64,000 nt of DNA from Planctobacterium marinum. Lineage in GTDB: Bacteria > Pseudomonadota > Gammaproteobacteria > Enterobacterales > Alteromonadaceae. Both the position numbers and the translations under genes were made by a program. Position 1 is the first letter of the stretch, and each line of letters begins with the position of its first letter. Location of the stretch: assembly GCF_020687805.1 (NCBI RefSeq), contig NZ_JAJEWQ010000010.1, positions 52,729 through 116,728 on the forward strand, written 5' to 3'. Below, piece after piece: positions 1-7,442 of the stretch. Under the pieces are notes generated by a model that ran no database searches, had not been told where the DNA came from, and was given only the letters and a program-made list of their open reading frames with translations.

Positions 1-386
1 TGTACCGAGTTAGTGAGGAAAAGAAAATTCACAAAAATGACAAATAACTGTATAAAAATCAGTCGTTTTGAGGTTGTGAAGCAGAAGTGTCCATCTGCAC
101 CTGGAGAGTCCTCTCTCGGATTACACTGTCGATTTTCAACATCTCAGTTTGTTCCTCCGTCACGCGGAAGAAAATATAGATAAATCCTACGCTGTTTCGC
201 TCCAAATTTGGACCGACCACTGCAATTTTTTTCGTGTTTTTTTGAATTAAGGAAAAAACAGGCTCAACGGACAACTAAATAGCTGTCAACGATTGAGCCT
301 GAGACACTACAAAACACAACAAGAAGCATTCAGATTATAAATGTAAGCGGTTACATTTTGTTTTGCAACAAAAAATTTACAATTGT
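1..386. other. gene-free left edge of the window
   Basis: No convincing gene lies here. The one 71-codon frame (59-274, minus) resembles no family I recognise and ends at the window edge side of a terminator. The stretch holds the strong terminator-like hairpin of the trmB-rsmC operon at 253-301 and otherwise AT-rich sequence in which I see nothing else. Confidence 0.6.
253..301 (-). terminator. rho-independent terminator downstream of rsmC
   Basis: Reading the minus strand, CAGGCTCAA (301-293) pairs perfectly with TTGAGCCTG (267-259). An inner GACA/TGTC pairing strengthens the hairpin, and six T residues (258-253) follow immediately. It faces transcription from trmB-rsmC. Confidence 0.75.
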
Positions 387-406
387 GCTAAGCCCGAAGG
401 CTCAGC
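387..406 (-). terminator. stable UUCG hairpin just after the rsmC stop
   Basis: On the minus strand GCTGAGCC (406-399) and GGCTTAGC (394-387) flank a TTCG tetraloop. The stem has one G-U wobble. A short T-rich stretch lies about 10 bases further on, so it is a weaker terminator than the one at 253-301, or an mRNA-protecting hairpin. Confidence 0.5.
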
Positions 407-409
407 AAG

Positions 410-1435
410 CTATTTGATACACCGATACAGCGTGAATTTAGTGGTTTGCGCTACAGTCTTGCAATTGTTAAAACTGCGCTTTAACTGTTCGGCATAAGGT
501 AGAAAGCGATTGGCGACTAACCAAAGCTCTCCGCCGGATTGTAACTTGCGTGAGGCGTCCTGTATAAATATGTCGGTGATGCCGTAGTCTGTTTCCAGTC
601 CGGTATGAAAAGGCGGGTTGGTGTAAATGGCCCGAAACTGGCCTTCTACTAAATCAAGACCATTGCTGGCTGTGATCTGACGCTCATTATTTAAATGACT
701 CATGGTCATTTCACTACAGTGCAATGCCAGCGCGTTGATATCACTGAGTGTCACTGATGATTGGGTATTTTGTGCAGCGAGATAAGCACCCACAACACCG
801 CAACCACAGGCAAAATCCAGGACATTGCCGTCGGGAACCTTTTCGATGTTTTCCAGCAGTAATTGTGTGCCCGCATCCAGTTCTCCGTGACTAAAAACAC
901 CGGGCAGCGAATACACCTGAATATCAGTATTACCGTTGTGATTTGAAACGCTCATGGTCTGTTTGCTGATATAAGCATCTAAATTAAACGGTTGGCTTTG
1001 CGCAACTACTGTCGCTAATACCGAGCAGTGGCGGGCATTTTCAATTTTATTGGCGCGTTCGCCAACTGCCTCTAATAATTTACCACTACTTTTAATGCCG
1101 CCTTTGTTTTCCCCCACCAGACATAAAAAACCATTGGGATTCAGCAAGGTGGCTAAATGGGCTAATAACCACACCGTGTGTTTTTTAGCTTTGGGCAGGT
1201 ACAGCACTATGCCATCGAATTTTTCAGTTTCCTCTGGCAGAGTAATGCCAAAGCTGTGTCGGTGGGGCTGTCTTCTGGCGGCAGCCTGATATTGATCAAA
1301 GTACTGATGAAACCCCGATACAGTTTCAGGTAACTCATCAAATACAAAGGCGTCGGTGGGATTAACCAATAACCATCGACCTTCTAGCAACATGTCTTTT
1401 TGACGCAGCAGACATTGACTGGGTGCAGATAACAT
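410..1435 (-). CDS. rsmC: 16S rRNA (guanine(1207)-N(2))-methyltransferase RsmC
   Basis: RsmC uses S-adenosylmethionine to methylate N2 of G1207 in 16S rRNA within the small ribosomal subunit. The protein shows the two-half architecture of the family: a degenerate N-terminal methyltransferase-like half and an active C-terminal half. The C-terminal half carries the SAM-binding motif DFACGCGVVG and the catalytic NPPFH tetrad motif (TNPPFHTG) of amino-methylating enzymes. The ATG at 1435 overlaps the trmB stop as TGATG, implying translational coupling. A longer frame starting at 1465 lies inside trmB and adds residues that E. coli RsmC lacks, so I prefer 1435 (341 codons). It is the second gene of a trmB-rsmC operon and is followed by two hairpins. 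Confidence 0.93.
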   Translation of the reverse strand: MLSAPSQCLLRQKDMLLEGRWLLVNPTDAFVFDELPETVSGFHQYFDQYQAAARRQPHRHSFGITLPEETEKFDGIVLYLPKAKKHTVWLLAHLATLLNPNGFLCLVGENKGGIKSSGKLLEAVGERANKIENARHCSVLATVVAQSQPFNLDAYISKQTMSVSNHNGNTDIQVYSLPGVFSHGELDAGTQLLLENIEKVPDGNVLDFACGCGVVGAYLAAQNTQSSVTLSDINALALHCSEMTMSHLNNERQITASNGLDLVEGQFRAIYTNPPFHTGLETDYGITDIFIQDASRKLQSGGELWLVANRFLPYAEQLKRSFNNCKTVAQTTKFTLYRCIK

Positions 1436-2154
1436 CAGTTTACCTTCCTGAAAATGAGATCCCAAACACCATGGCCTAAGCGATAGCCTCGTTGTTCGAA
1501 TTTAGTCAGCGGGCGGAAGTCAGGCCTGGGCACGTAATCCTGCGTTTCTGAAGTATTTTCATAGCCTTCCTGAGAAGACATGACCTGCAGCATATGTTCG
1601 GCATAGTTTTCCCAATCTGTTGCCATGTGAAAAACACCATCAACAGCCAGCTTTTGACGAATAAGTTGAGCAAATTCAGGTTGCACAATACGGCGCTTAT
1701 GGTGACGCTTTTTATGCCAGGGATCAGGGAAGTACAATTGAACCCGCGCTAAAGACGCATCGGGAATTGACTGTTTTAATACCTCTACAGCGTCGTATTC
1801 AAACAGGCGTACATTTTGCAGTTGTCGCTCAGCGATATCGGCCAGACAGGCACCAACACCCGGTGTGTGTACCTCGATACCGATAAAGTTTTTGTCGGGT
1901 TCAGCGGCGGCCATTTCAACCAGGCTCTTACCCATGCCAAAACCAATTTCCAGTACAACAGGAGCAGTATTGCCAAACACCTGTTCGAGTTGGTAATTTT
2001 CCGACTGAAAATCCAGGCCGAATTTATCCCAGTAGTTTTCTATGGCTAACGCCTGCCCCTTGGTTAAACGGCCTTCACGTTTTACAAAGCTCTGCACCTT
2101 ACGTACAAAAATACCGGCGGCTTCAGCTTCTTCCTGAGATTTATACTTACTCAA
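1435..2154 (-). CDS. trmB: tRNA (guanine(46)-N(7))-methyltransferase TrmB
   Basis: TrmB makes m7G46 in the variable loop of many tRNAs, using SAM. The sequence carries [10 protein letters not shown] (SAM site), [24 protein letters not shown] and the C-terminal [17 protein letters not shown] block, all diagnostic of the family. I place the start at the TTG at 2154. It has AAAGAG seven bases upstream, gives 239 codons (the length of E. coli TrmB) and leaves about 80 bp for divergent promoters. An ATG at 2244 is open in frame, but it would overlap the divergent mutY start by nine bases and add about 30 atypical residues. The gene is coupled to rsmC through TGATG. Confidence 0.92.
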   Translation of the reverse strand: MSKYKSQEEAEAAGIFVRKVQSFVKREGRLTKGQALAIENYWDKFGLDFQSENYQLEQVFGNTAPVVLEIGFGMGKSLVEMAAAEPDKNFIGIEVHTPGVGACLADIAERQLQNVRLFEYDAVEVLKQSIPDASLARVQLYFPDPWHKKRHHKRRIVQPEFAQLIRQKLAVDGVFHMATDWENYAEHMLQVMSSQEGYENTSETQDYVPRPDFRPLTKFEQRGYRLGHGVWDLIFRKVN

Positions 2155-2235
2155 TGTTGTACTCTTTTGTTTTGATCTTGCAATTGCGGGTGGCGTATTA
2201 TCCCGTCTCCCGCATGAAATACAAGCATAGGATAA

Positions 2236-3312
2236 ATGGCTCAAAACCCCAGTTTACCGGATATTACGCAGCGTATATTAGATTGGTTCGCACTACACGG
2301 CAGAAAACACCTTCCCTGGCAGCAGGATAAAACGCCTTATCGGGTGTGGATCTCAGAGATCATGTTGCAGCAAACTCAGGTTAGTACGGTGATCCCCTAC
2401 TACGAACGATTTATGACCCGATTTCCCGACATCGCTGATTTAGCTGCGGCTCCACAAGACGAGGTGCTGCACCTCTGGACCGGTTTAGGTTATTACGCCC
2501 GTGCCAGAAATTTACACAATGCCGCCAAAAAAGTTGTTGCAGAATACAACGGTGAGTTTCCAGATAACTTTGATGATGTGGTTGCTTTACCTGGAATTGG
2601 GCGCTCCACGGCCGGGGCTATTTTATCGCTGTCCTTAAATCAACCTTTGGCGATATTAGATGGCAACGTGAAACGGGTATTGGCCCGTTATTATGCTATC
2701 GCGGGCTGGCCGGGTGAGAAAGCCACTGAAAATCAGTTATGGCAATACGCAGAGCAAAACACACCACAGGAACAGGTGGCCAGTTACAATCAGGCCATGA
2801 TGGATATGGGAGCGACCCTGTGCACTCGCAGTAAACCAAATTGCACAGAATGTCCCATTGCCCAGCAATGTGTTGCACATGAGCAACAAAACTATGCCGC
2901 TTATCCGGGTAAAAAGCCTAAAAAGGCCATTCCGGTAAAAACCGCACAGTTCGTTTTATTCCGACAGCACAATCGCATTTTAATGGAACAGCGTCCCCCG
3001 GCAGGTATCTGGGGGGGCTTATGGTGTTTTTTAGAGGCCAACGAGCAAACCCCGGAACAACTGGCGCAACAACAAGGCTTAAACATAGTTAGCCGGACGG
3101 ACCTGGAATCATTCCGACATACTTTCAGCCACTTCCATCTGGACATCAGTGCTACCTTGTATGACGTGCAGTCCCCCAGGTTTATTGACAGTGCAACCTT
3201 TCAGGTAGAAGAGAGCAAGCAAATCTGGTTTGATTTAGCCAACCCGCCGAAGATAGGATTGGCCGCCGCTACCAAAAAACTGTTTGATCAATTAAGCTTG
3301 GTGACAACTTAA
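2236..3312 (+). CDS. mutY: A/G-specific adenine glycosylase MutY
   Basis: MutY removes adenine mispaired with 8-oxoguanine or guanine, protecting against oxidative G-to-T mutation. Visible features are the helix-hairpin-helix motif [13 protein letters not shown] followed by the catalytic-Asp segment ([13 protein letters not shown]), and the iron-sulfur cluster cysteines in [19 protein letters not shown]-terminal NUDIX-like 8-oxoG recognition domain is also present (about residues 235-350). The protein is 358 residues, close to the E. coli enzyme (350). It is divergent from trmB and sits 14 bp upstream of yggX, an arrangement conserved in gammaproteobacteria. Confidence 0.96.
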   Translation: MAQNPSLPDITQRILDWFALHGRKHLPWQQDKTPYRVWISEIMLQQTQVSTVIPYYERFMTRFPDIADLAAAPQDEVLHLWTGLGYYARARNLHNAAKKVVAEYNGEFPDNFDDVVALPGIGRSTAGAILSLSLNQPLAILDGNVKRVLARYYAIAGWPGEKATENQLWQYAEQNTPQEQVASYNQAMMDMGATLCTRSKPNCTECPIAQQCVAHEQQNYAAYPGKKPKKAIPVKTAQFVLFRQHNRILMEQRPPAGIWGGLWCFLEANEQTPEQLAQQQGLNIVSRTDLESFRHTFSHFHLDISATLYDVQSPRFIDSATFQVEESKQIWFDLANPPKIGLAAATKKLFDQLSLVTT

Positions 3313-3326
3313 ATAAGGAAACTGTT

Positions 3327-3599
3327 ATGAGCCGCACAGTATTTTGTCAACGCCTGCAAAAAGACGCGCCGGGGTTGGATTTTCAGTTATACCCGGGTGA
3401 ACTGGGCAAAAAGATTTTTGACAACATCAGTAAAGAAGCCTTCAGCGAGTGGCAAAAGAAGCAAACCATGCTGATCAACGAACACAAACTTAACATGATG
3501 GACGCTAACGCCCGCACGTTTTTAGAACAGCAAATGAAAGCCTATTTATTTGAGGGTAAAGAGCCCACAATCGACGGTTACACACCCCCTGAAAAGTAA
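3327..3599 (+). CDS. yggX: probable Fe(2+)-trafficking protein YggX
   Basis: This 90-residue protein matches the YggX family, which helps protect iron-sulfur enzymes from oxidation and affects iron handling. The conserved N-terminal [18 protein letters not shown] with its single cysteine (residue 7) and the C-terminal segment (residues about 56-83, including [11 protein letters not shown]) are both present. An AAGGAA ribosome site precedes the ATG. It is co-transcribed with mutY, linking iron-sulfur protection with an iron-sulfur DNA repair enzyme. Confidence 0.95.
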   Translation: MSRTVFCQRLQKDAPGLDFQLYPGELGKKIFDNISKEAFSEWQKKQTMLINEHKLNMMDANARTFLEQQMKAYLFEGKEPTIDGYTPPEK

Positions 3600-3676
3600 G
3601 GTGTGCTGTAAAAGTGAACGTTTCGCTGCTTTTATCAGCACTCGGCCAACAAACTGAGTTTTTTTACAAAAAACAG

Positions 3677-3705
3677 TTGACTTGGGGGGCCGAAATCCGT
3701 TTAAT
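3677..3705 (+). promoter_or_regulatory. sigma-70 promoter of tRNA-Phe
   Basis: TTGACT (3677-3682), a 17-bp spacer and TTTAAT (3700-3705) lie about 75 bp before the tRNA. The GC-rich discriminator that follows (ACGCACCCGC) is typical of stable-RNA promoters under stringent control. Confidence 0.7.
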
Positions 3706-3779
3706 ACGCACCCGCAGCAAGTGACAGACATGTTACACGCTGGCAACTCAGAGAACGATTCATGTTCTCGATGGTGCAG

Positions 3780-3855
3780 GCCCAGATAGCTCAGTCGGTA
3801 GAGCAGGGGATTGAAAATCCCCGTGTCGGTGGTTCGATTCCGCCTCTGGGCACCA
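3780..3855 (+). tRNA. pheT-like tRNA-Phe: tRNA-Phe (GAA)
   Basis: A complete 76-nt cloverleaf with encoded CCA. The acceptor stem GCCCAGA pairs with TCTGGGC, the D arm contains AGCTCAGTCGGTAGAGC, and the anticodon GAA is at 3813-3815 in the loop TTGAAAA. The T arm contains GGTTCGATTCC. It stands alone, and accessory genes with broken reading frames begin right after its 3' end, a common integration-site context. Confidence 0.97.
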
Positions 3856-4099
3856 TTTCCATCACGTTTTGGATCTACCCACTTAACGGGGGATCAACAT
3901 TCATCTCGTTCTATTGATTATTCCATCCCAACCACAATGAGTCATTACTCTTAGCCTGCAATTTATGTGAATTACGGCAATAAAGTCTCACTATGAAACT
4001 TGTTCTATAGGAGAAGTGCCACGAGTTGCAGAAAAGTGGACTAATTGTGATTGTTCCGTATAAGGTTCTAACTGGTAAAATAATTACTTTAGGATAACT

Positions 4100-4699
4100 A
4101 TGGACATAGATTCAGCCATTAAGCTTGGGTTATTAGCAGTAGCAATTATTGGAATCCCAAAACTTGTTTGGGAGTCAAAAGCCTTAAAAAAATCACAGTT
4201 GAGAGAATAATACAACTTCGCTAAAAAGTTCTTTGATGACATATCAAATAATAGTATTCACCCATTTTGTATAGAAAAAGGTTATGGCGCTGTATCTGGA
4301 AATGAAGGCTTGTCAGTTTACGAAGTGCGATTCTTACTGACATTGAGCAACCCAGTAAAGTGCCTTGATACGTATGCAAAGTGCAAAAAATATATGTGTG
4401 AAATTTTGGACGGTACGCAAAAGTTAGAAATGAAACCGCCTTTTAGAAACAAGTACAGGATGTACTTGGCCGTATTTGTATGTTTTACAGGGTATTTTGT
4501 ATCAGGCTTTACAGCAATGATTCCACTTATATTGTATCCTACTCTTGATTATGGTGTTTTAACAAAGTTTTCCCTGACCTTCTCACCAATTCTAATTTAC
4601 TTTGCATATAATTGGCTTATGCGAGGAGCAAAAATCAAAAAAAGTTTTTTATTGGTGCAAAGTCAAAGTCACCATATCAATAGAATTCAGTTTGACTGA
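4100..4699 (+). pseudogene. small membrane-protein gene interrupted by an in-frame TAA
   Basis: An ATG at 4100 (after AGGATA) opens a frame that runs 36 codons to TAA at 4208-4210. The same frame then continues without interruption to 4699 (about 198 codons in total). The two halves read as one protein. An N-terminal hydrophobic segment (GLLAVAIIGIPKLVW) is followed by SALKKSQLRE, the stop, then YNFAKKFFDDI, and a C-terminal pair of membrane segments (YLAVFVCFTGYFVSGFTAM; FSPILIYFAYNWLM). The layout matches short uncharacterised membrane proteins I recall from gammaproteobacteria, but I cannot name a family. A single C-to-T (CAA to TAA) or G-to-T (GAA to TAA) change would explain the stop. 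Readthrough or restart at an internal codon is possible but unsupported. Confidence 0.7.
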
Positions 4700-4832
4700 T
4701 GGAAGCTCTTTGTCACACCTTCATAAATTCTCAAATTATAAATCGGAACCCTGCGGAACCGTGATATGCGATTTTTGGCGGGGCGATTACTACAACGTTG
4801 ATTTGAGGGTTTGCTAGCCATGACAGCAAGTT

Positions 4833-5126
4833 TTGTTTACAGATCGTCCAGAGTCTTTGTATCGGCCTAAACCGTCGGACGTGTTTAAAAGGCGTTGTTT
4901 GTCTATAACTGATAAAAAGCATCCTGAAATTGCAGAGCTGATGGGATTCTCTGCTAAACATTTTTCAAGATTTATTAATGGTCATGTAAGAGTATCGATT
5001 GAGTTTGCTCTTAAGTTGGAATCCGTAACTAATATTAGCGCCGGAGCTTGGCTTCATTATCAAGTGCAGTACGATTTATACGAGACGGCGGATGATGTAT
5101 TACCCAAACGTTCAATGTTTGGGTAA
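4833..5126 (+). CDS. orphan HigA-like XRE-family antitoxin
   Basis: The 97-residue product has an XRE helix-turn-helix (about residues 30-60, with AELMGFSAKHFSRFINGH) followed by the HigA/VapI-type tail WLHYQVQYDLYE. HigA proteins repress their own operon and neutralise an mRNA-cleaving HigB toxin encoded just upstream. No HigB-like frame is present between 4700 and 4833, so it is an orphan or a remnant. The start is unclear: TTG at 4833 is the only in-frame initiator before the conserved part and lacks a good ribosome site. The gene may therefore be 5'-truncated. Confidence 0.62.
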   Translation: MFTDRPESLYRPKPSDVFKRRCLSITDKKHPEIAELMGFSAKHFSRFINGHVRVSIEFALKLESVTNISAGAWLHYQVQYDLYETADDVLPKRSMFG

Positions 5127-5135
5127 TCCGAGCCG

Positions 5136-5597
5136 CTACCAATACTCTCTGATAAGCGAAATCTTATTTTCGGTGAAACCGAACAGGGCAAACATTTTCT
5201 TGTCGGGCTGCCATGTTCCGTCATCCATAAGCAAACCGTGCGAGTATTCTATGGCTGCATGGGATTTGCCATAGATCACGTTTAAAATTCTAATTTCGTT
5301 CTCGGGACCGTTCTGGTACGCGCCATTTTTAAGTTGCCGGGTAAATGCTTCTGCCCAGGTCTTTTTATCGAAATTAGCGCCGTATTCGATGTGCTCATAT
5401 TTAACGCTGTCATGCATCATACCGATTAAGTCATCAATATCTTGCTGTGTCGAGTCCCGTTTTGCTACGCGATCCAGTGCCTGAAAGTACTTTTCTGCTT
5501 CCTGTAACATACAGGGATTATTGCAATCTGTTGCATTTGCGGAAAAGCAGAAGATCAATAAAAGGCTGACAGAGAGCGATTTTAGTTTAGATATCAT
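5136..5597 (-). CDS. exported NTF2/SnoaL-like small protein
   Basis: From the ATG at 5597 the product is 153 residues. A classical signal peptide (MISKLKSLSVSLLLIFCFSANA) is followed by a mature part of about 130 residues whose size and pattern fit the NTF2/SnoaL (DUF4440-like) cone-shaped fold. That pattern is an N-terminal helix pair, MMHDSVKYEH, then alternating strands ending in ISLIREYW. No catalytic residues can be assigned, so function is unknown. The frame is open further upstream to 5669, but the signal peptide marks 5597 as the start. It is convergent with the HigA-like gene, with only nine bases between them. Confidence 0.65.
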   Translation of the reverse strand: MISKLKSLSVSLLLIFCFSANATDCNNPCMLQEAEKYFQALDRVAKRDSTQQDIDDLIGMMHDSVKYEHIEYGANFDKKTWAEAFTRQLKNGAYQNGPENEIRILNVIYGKSHAAIEYSHGLLMDDGTWQPDKKMFALFGFTENKISLIREYW

Positions 5598-6053
5598 GGT
5601 GTTATTTATAGTGTGCTGTAAAAATTGGTGAGCAAGCATTGGCGGTCTTGGAAAAGATTGCAACAGCACCTGAGATGAGTGGTTACCAATATCAGCTAAA
5701 CAACAGCCCTGGTGTGTAAAGAGGGAACAGTTCCTTTAACACATGGCTTTTCCTGGTAACGACAGGAAAAAGTGCAAGCCAACGGAAATCGGTTATTTGT
5801 AGTAGCTTTAAGGTTTGCCGCGTTAAATAGCTCGCCATTTCTCTGTTTCTCGTCGTTCTGGTTCGTCCTTCGGAGATTTGAGATTGGCTCCGGCAATCTT
5901 GTCCGCTTCTTTATGAGTTCATTTTATACCTGAATTTCAGCGAAACTGAATTCTTTGACTCACGAGCTTGACCAATCGGCTGCCACTGTTTCCCTCTTCC
6001 CTCCTTTTCCATTAACATCCCGGCAGATAAATCATTTAACTAAGAGAGAATAG
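5598..6053. other. gene-poor 456-bp gap
   Basis: I find no supportable gene. A 66-codon minus-strand frame (5696-5896) looks fortuitous. The stretch contains one clear hairpin, TTTTCCTG (5748-5755) pairing with CAGGAAAA (5763-5770) around a seven-base loop, without a T run. The last bases hold the AAGAGAG ribosome site of the next gene. Confidence 0.5.
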
Positions 6054-6386
6054 ATGGACTGGCTCTGGTCTTTAAATTCTGAACTATCCAACTGGTTTTG
6101 GTCGTATCGCAACGTCATTGTGACGTCTTGGGTGGCGGTGTTGTTGGTGCTTTATGGCGATAATATTAATAAGACTCTGAAGCGTCTGATGCGCCCCTAC
6201 CATTATGTTGTGCGAATATTAGCATTTGTGGTGCTCTGTTCAGTAGGTTATGGCGTTCTGGCCAATTATGGTGAAGTACTGATTAACCATACTTTGCAAT
6301 TGCCAGAGCGTCGCTGGTTCGCGGTGATAGTAATAGGCACTTATTTTGTTTTGGGCGGCTTGGCGGAAAGTAAACATCAGGCCTGA
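6054..6386 (+). CDS. DUF3392-family inner-membrane protein
   Basis: A 110-residue integral membrane protein with three hydrophobic segments (about residues 20-36, 52-72 and 87-104). The pattern WSLNSELSNWFWSYRNVIV at the N terminus, the charged NKTLKRLMRPYHYVVR loop and the overall size match the DUF3392 family of gammaproteobacteria, which has no known function. The ATG at 6054 follows an AAGAGAG ribosome site. It is upstream of and co-directional with the yehS-like gene, but a 94-bp gap separates them, so co-transcription is uncertain. Confidence 0.7.
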   Translation: MDWLWSLNSELSNWFWSYRNVIVTSWVAVLLVLYGDNINKTLKRLMRPYHYVVRILAFVVLCSVGYGVLANYGEVLINHTLQLPERRWFAVIVIGTYFVLGGLAESKHQA

Positions 6387-6480
6387 TACCGTTAATTTGC
6401 ATTGTTGTGCCTGATTACGCCATTAACTCGGCCTAATCAGGTATACTGTTTGCACATCACATTCACCTTTACAATTTCCC

Positions 6481-6984
6481 ATGCTGTTAAATGACATTTT
6501 ACGCCGTCTTCGTTTTGCCCTGAGTCTGGATAACAAGGCTACCATCAACATTTTTAAGCTGGTGGACCATGATCTGGATGAAGACTATCTGATGAATATG
6601 ATGAAAAAAGAAGATGAGTCTGGCTTTTTACCCTGTCGGGATAAAACCTTGTGTTTATTTCTGGATGGTTTAATTGTTAAAAACCGCGGTAAGCAGGAAG
6701 GTGGGCCACCGCCGGGGCTGGAAGGCGGTCAGCGCCTCAGCAACAATGATATTCTGCGCAAGATTAAAATCGCTCAGTCTTACCAGCAGGAAGATATGAT
6801 GAAGATCTTGCAACTGGCGGAATTTCGAATCGGCAAAAGTGAGTTAAGTGCCCTGTTCAGAAAACCTGAACATCGCAGTTATCGTGCCTGCGGTGATCAG
6901 TTATTGCGTAACTTTTTACAGGGCATGGTGAAGAAACATCGCCCGGATGCGAGTGCCAATACTCCATGGGGGAATGGGCGCTGA
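6481..6984 (+). CDS. yehS: DUF1456 protein, YehS-like
   Basis: The 167-residue protein is a tandem duplication of an approximately 65-residue unit. Each unit starts with NDILRRLRFAL or NNDILRKIKIAQ and ends with CRDKTLCLFLDGLI or CGDQLLRNFLQGMV. This is the DUF1456 repeat found twice in E. coli YehS (156 residues). The function is not established. It is predicted to be soluble and all-helical. A long imperfect hairpin lies just downstream (7015-7054). Confidence 0.88.
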   Translation: MLLNDILRRLRFALSLDNKATINIFKLVDHDLDEDYLMNMMKKEDESGFLPCRDKTLCLFLDGLIVKNRGKQEGGPPPGLEGGQRLSNNDILRKIKIAQSYQQEDMMKILQLAEFRIGKSELSALFRKPEHRSYRACGDQLLRNFLQGMVKKHRPDASANTPWGNGR

Positions 6985-7014
6985 GAGTTTCTTCGAAGGA
7001 ACTAATCAAACTAC

Positions 7015-7054
7015 CAAGACTGGCATATTGAGAAACAGCTCAATGCCTGTCTTG
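7015..7054 (+). terminator. long imperfect hairpin after the yehS-like gene
   Basis: CAAGACTGGCATATTGAG (7015-7032) pairs with CTCAATGCCTGTCTTG (7039-7054) across a six-base loop with a two-base bulge and one mismatch. The T-rich tract is not adjacent (the first long T run is about 20 bases on), so it may terminate weakly or stabilise the mRNA end. Confidence 0.45.
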
Positions 7055-7172
7055 ATTATTCCCATACATTGGCCCTTTTTTACAATTACGCTCCCTTTTG
7101 ATTTACTTTCCTACAACAGCTGATACTATTCTGTTGGGTATAAAATATACTCAATAAGTGAAAGGGATTTTA

Positions 7173-7301
7173 ATGGCCAAGTTTTTAAACACCAGCGCAA
7201 CAAACTACTACCTGGAAGAGTTGATAAAGGGAACATCAGAGAGGCTTATTCTGATTAGCCCATTGTTGAAATTGAATGATCAGATAAGGGAGTTATTTTA
7301 A
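7173..7301 (+). pseudogene. 5' remnant of a phospholipase D-like protein gene
   Basis: An ATG at 7173 with an AAAGGGA ribosome site opens a 42-codon frame ending at TAA 7299-7301. Its sequence begins MAKFLNTSATNYYLEELIKG and continues with ERLILISPLLKLNDQIRELF. This is the recognisable N terminus of a bacterial PLD-like (HKD-superfamily) protein normally around 150-180 residues. Codons after the stop still read RLKI in the same frame, as the intact family does, and then similarity is lost. The catalytic HxK part is absent. I interpret it as a decayed gene rather than a functional small protein. Confidence 0.68.
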
Positions 7302-7442
7302 AGGTTGAAGATTAGCCTTTAATGGTGATTCAGAGTTTGAAAAAGCATTGTGTGTATGAGGAATACACGTTTTGATGAAAGGATTTAAATTGATTAATAT
7401 AAAAGTCAGAGGATTTTATAGTCCTAACTATACTTAACTTTA

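Noticed and set aside
59..274. 71-codon frame on the minus strand at the left edge
   Set aside because: No recognisable family, no convincing ribosome site, and it starts just beyond a terminator with no visible promoter.
3836..3855. tRNA-Phe 3' end as an attL with a matching attR in the window
   Set aside because: No second copy of the tRNA end was found downstream by eye, and no integrase gene is present.
5696..5896. 66-codon minus-strand frame in the gap before the DUF3392 gene
   Set aside because: Composition is unlike a protein and it has no family resemblance or ribosome site.
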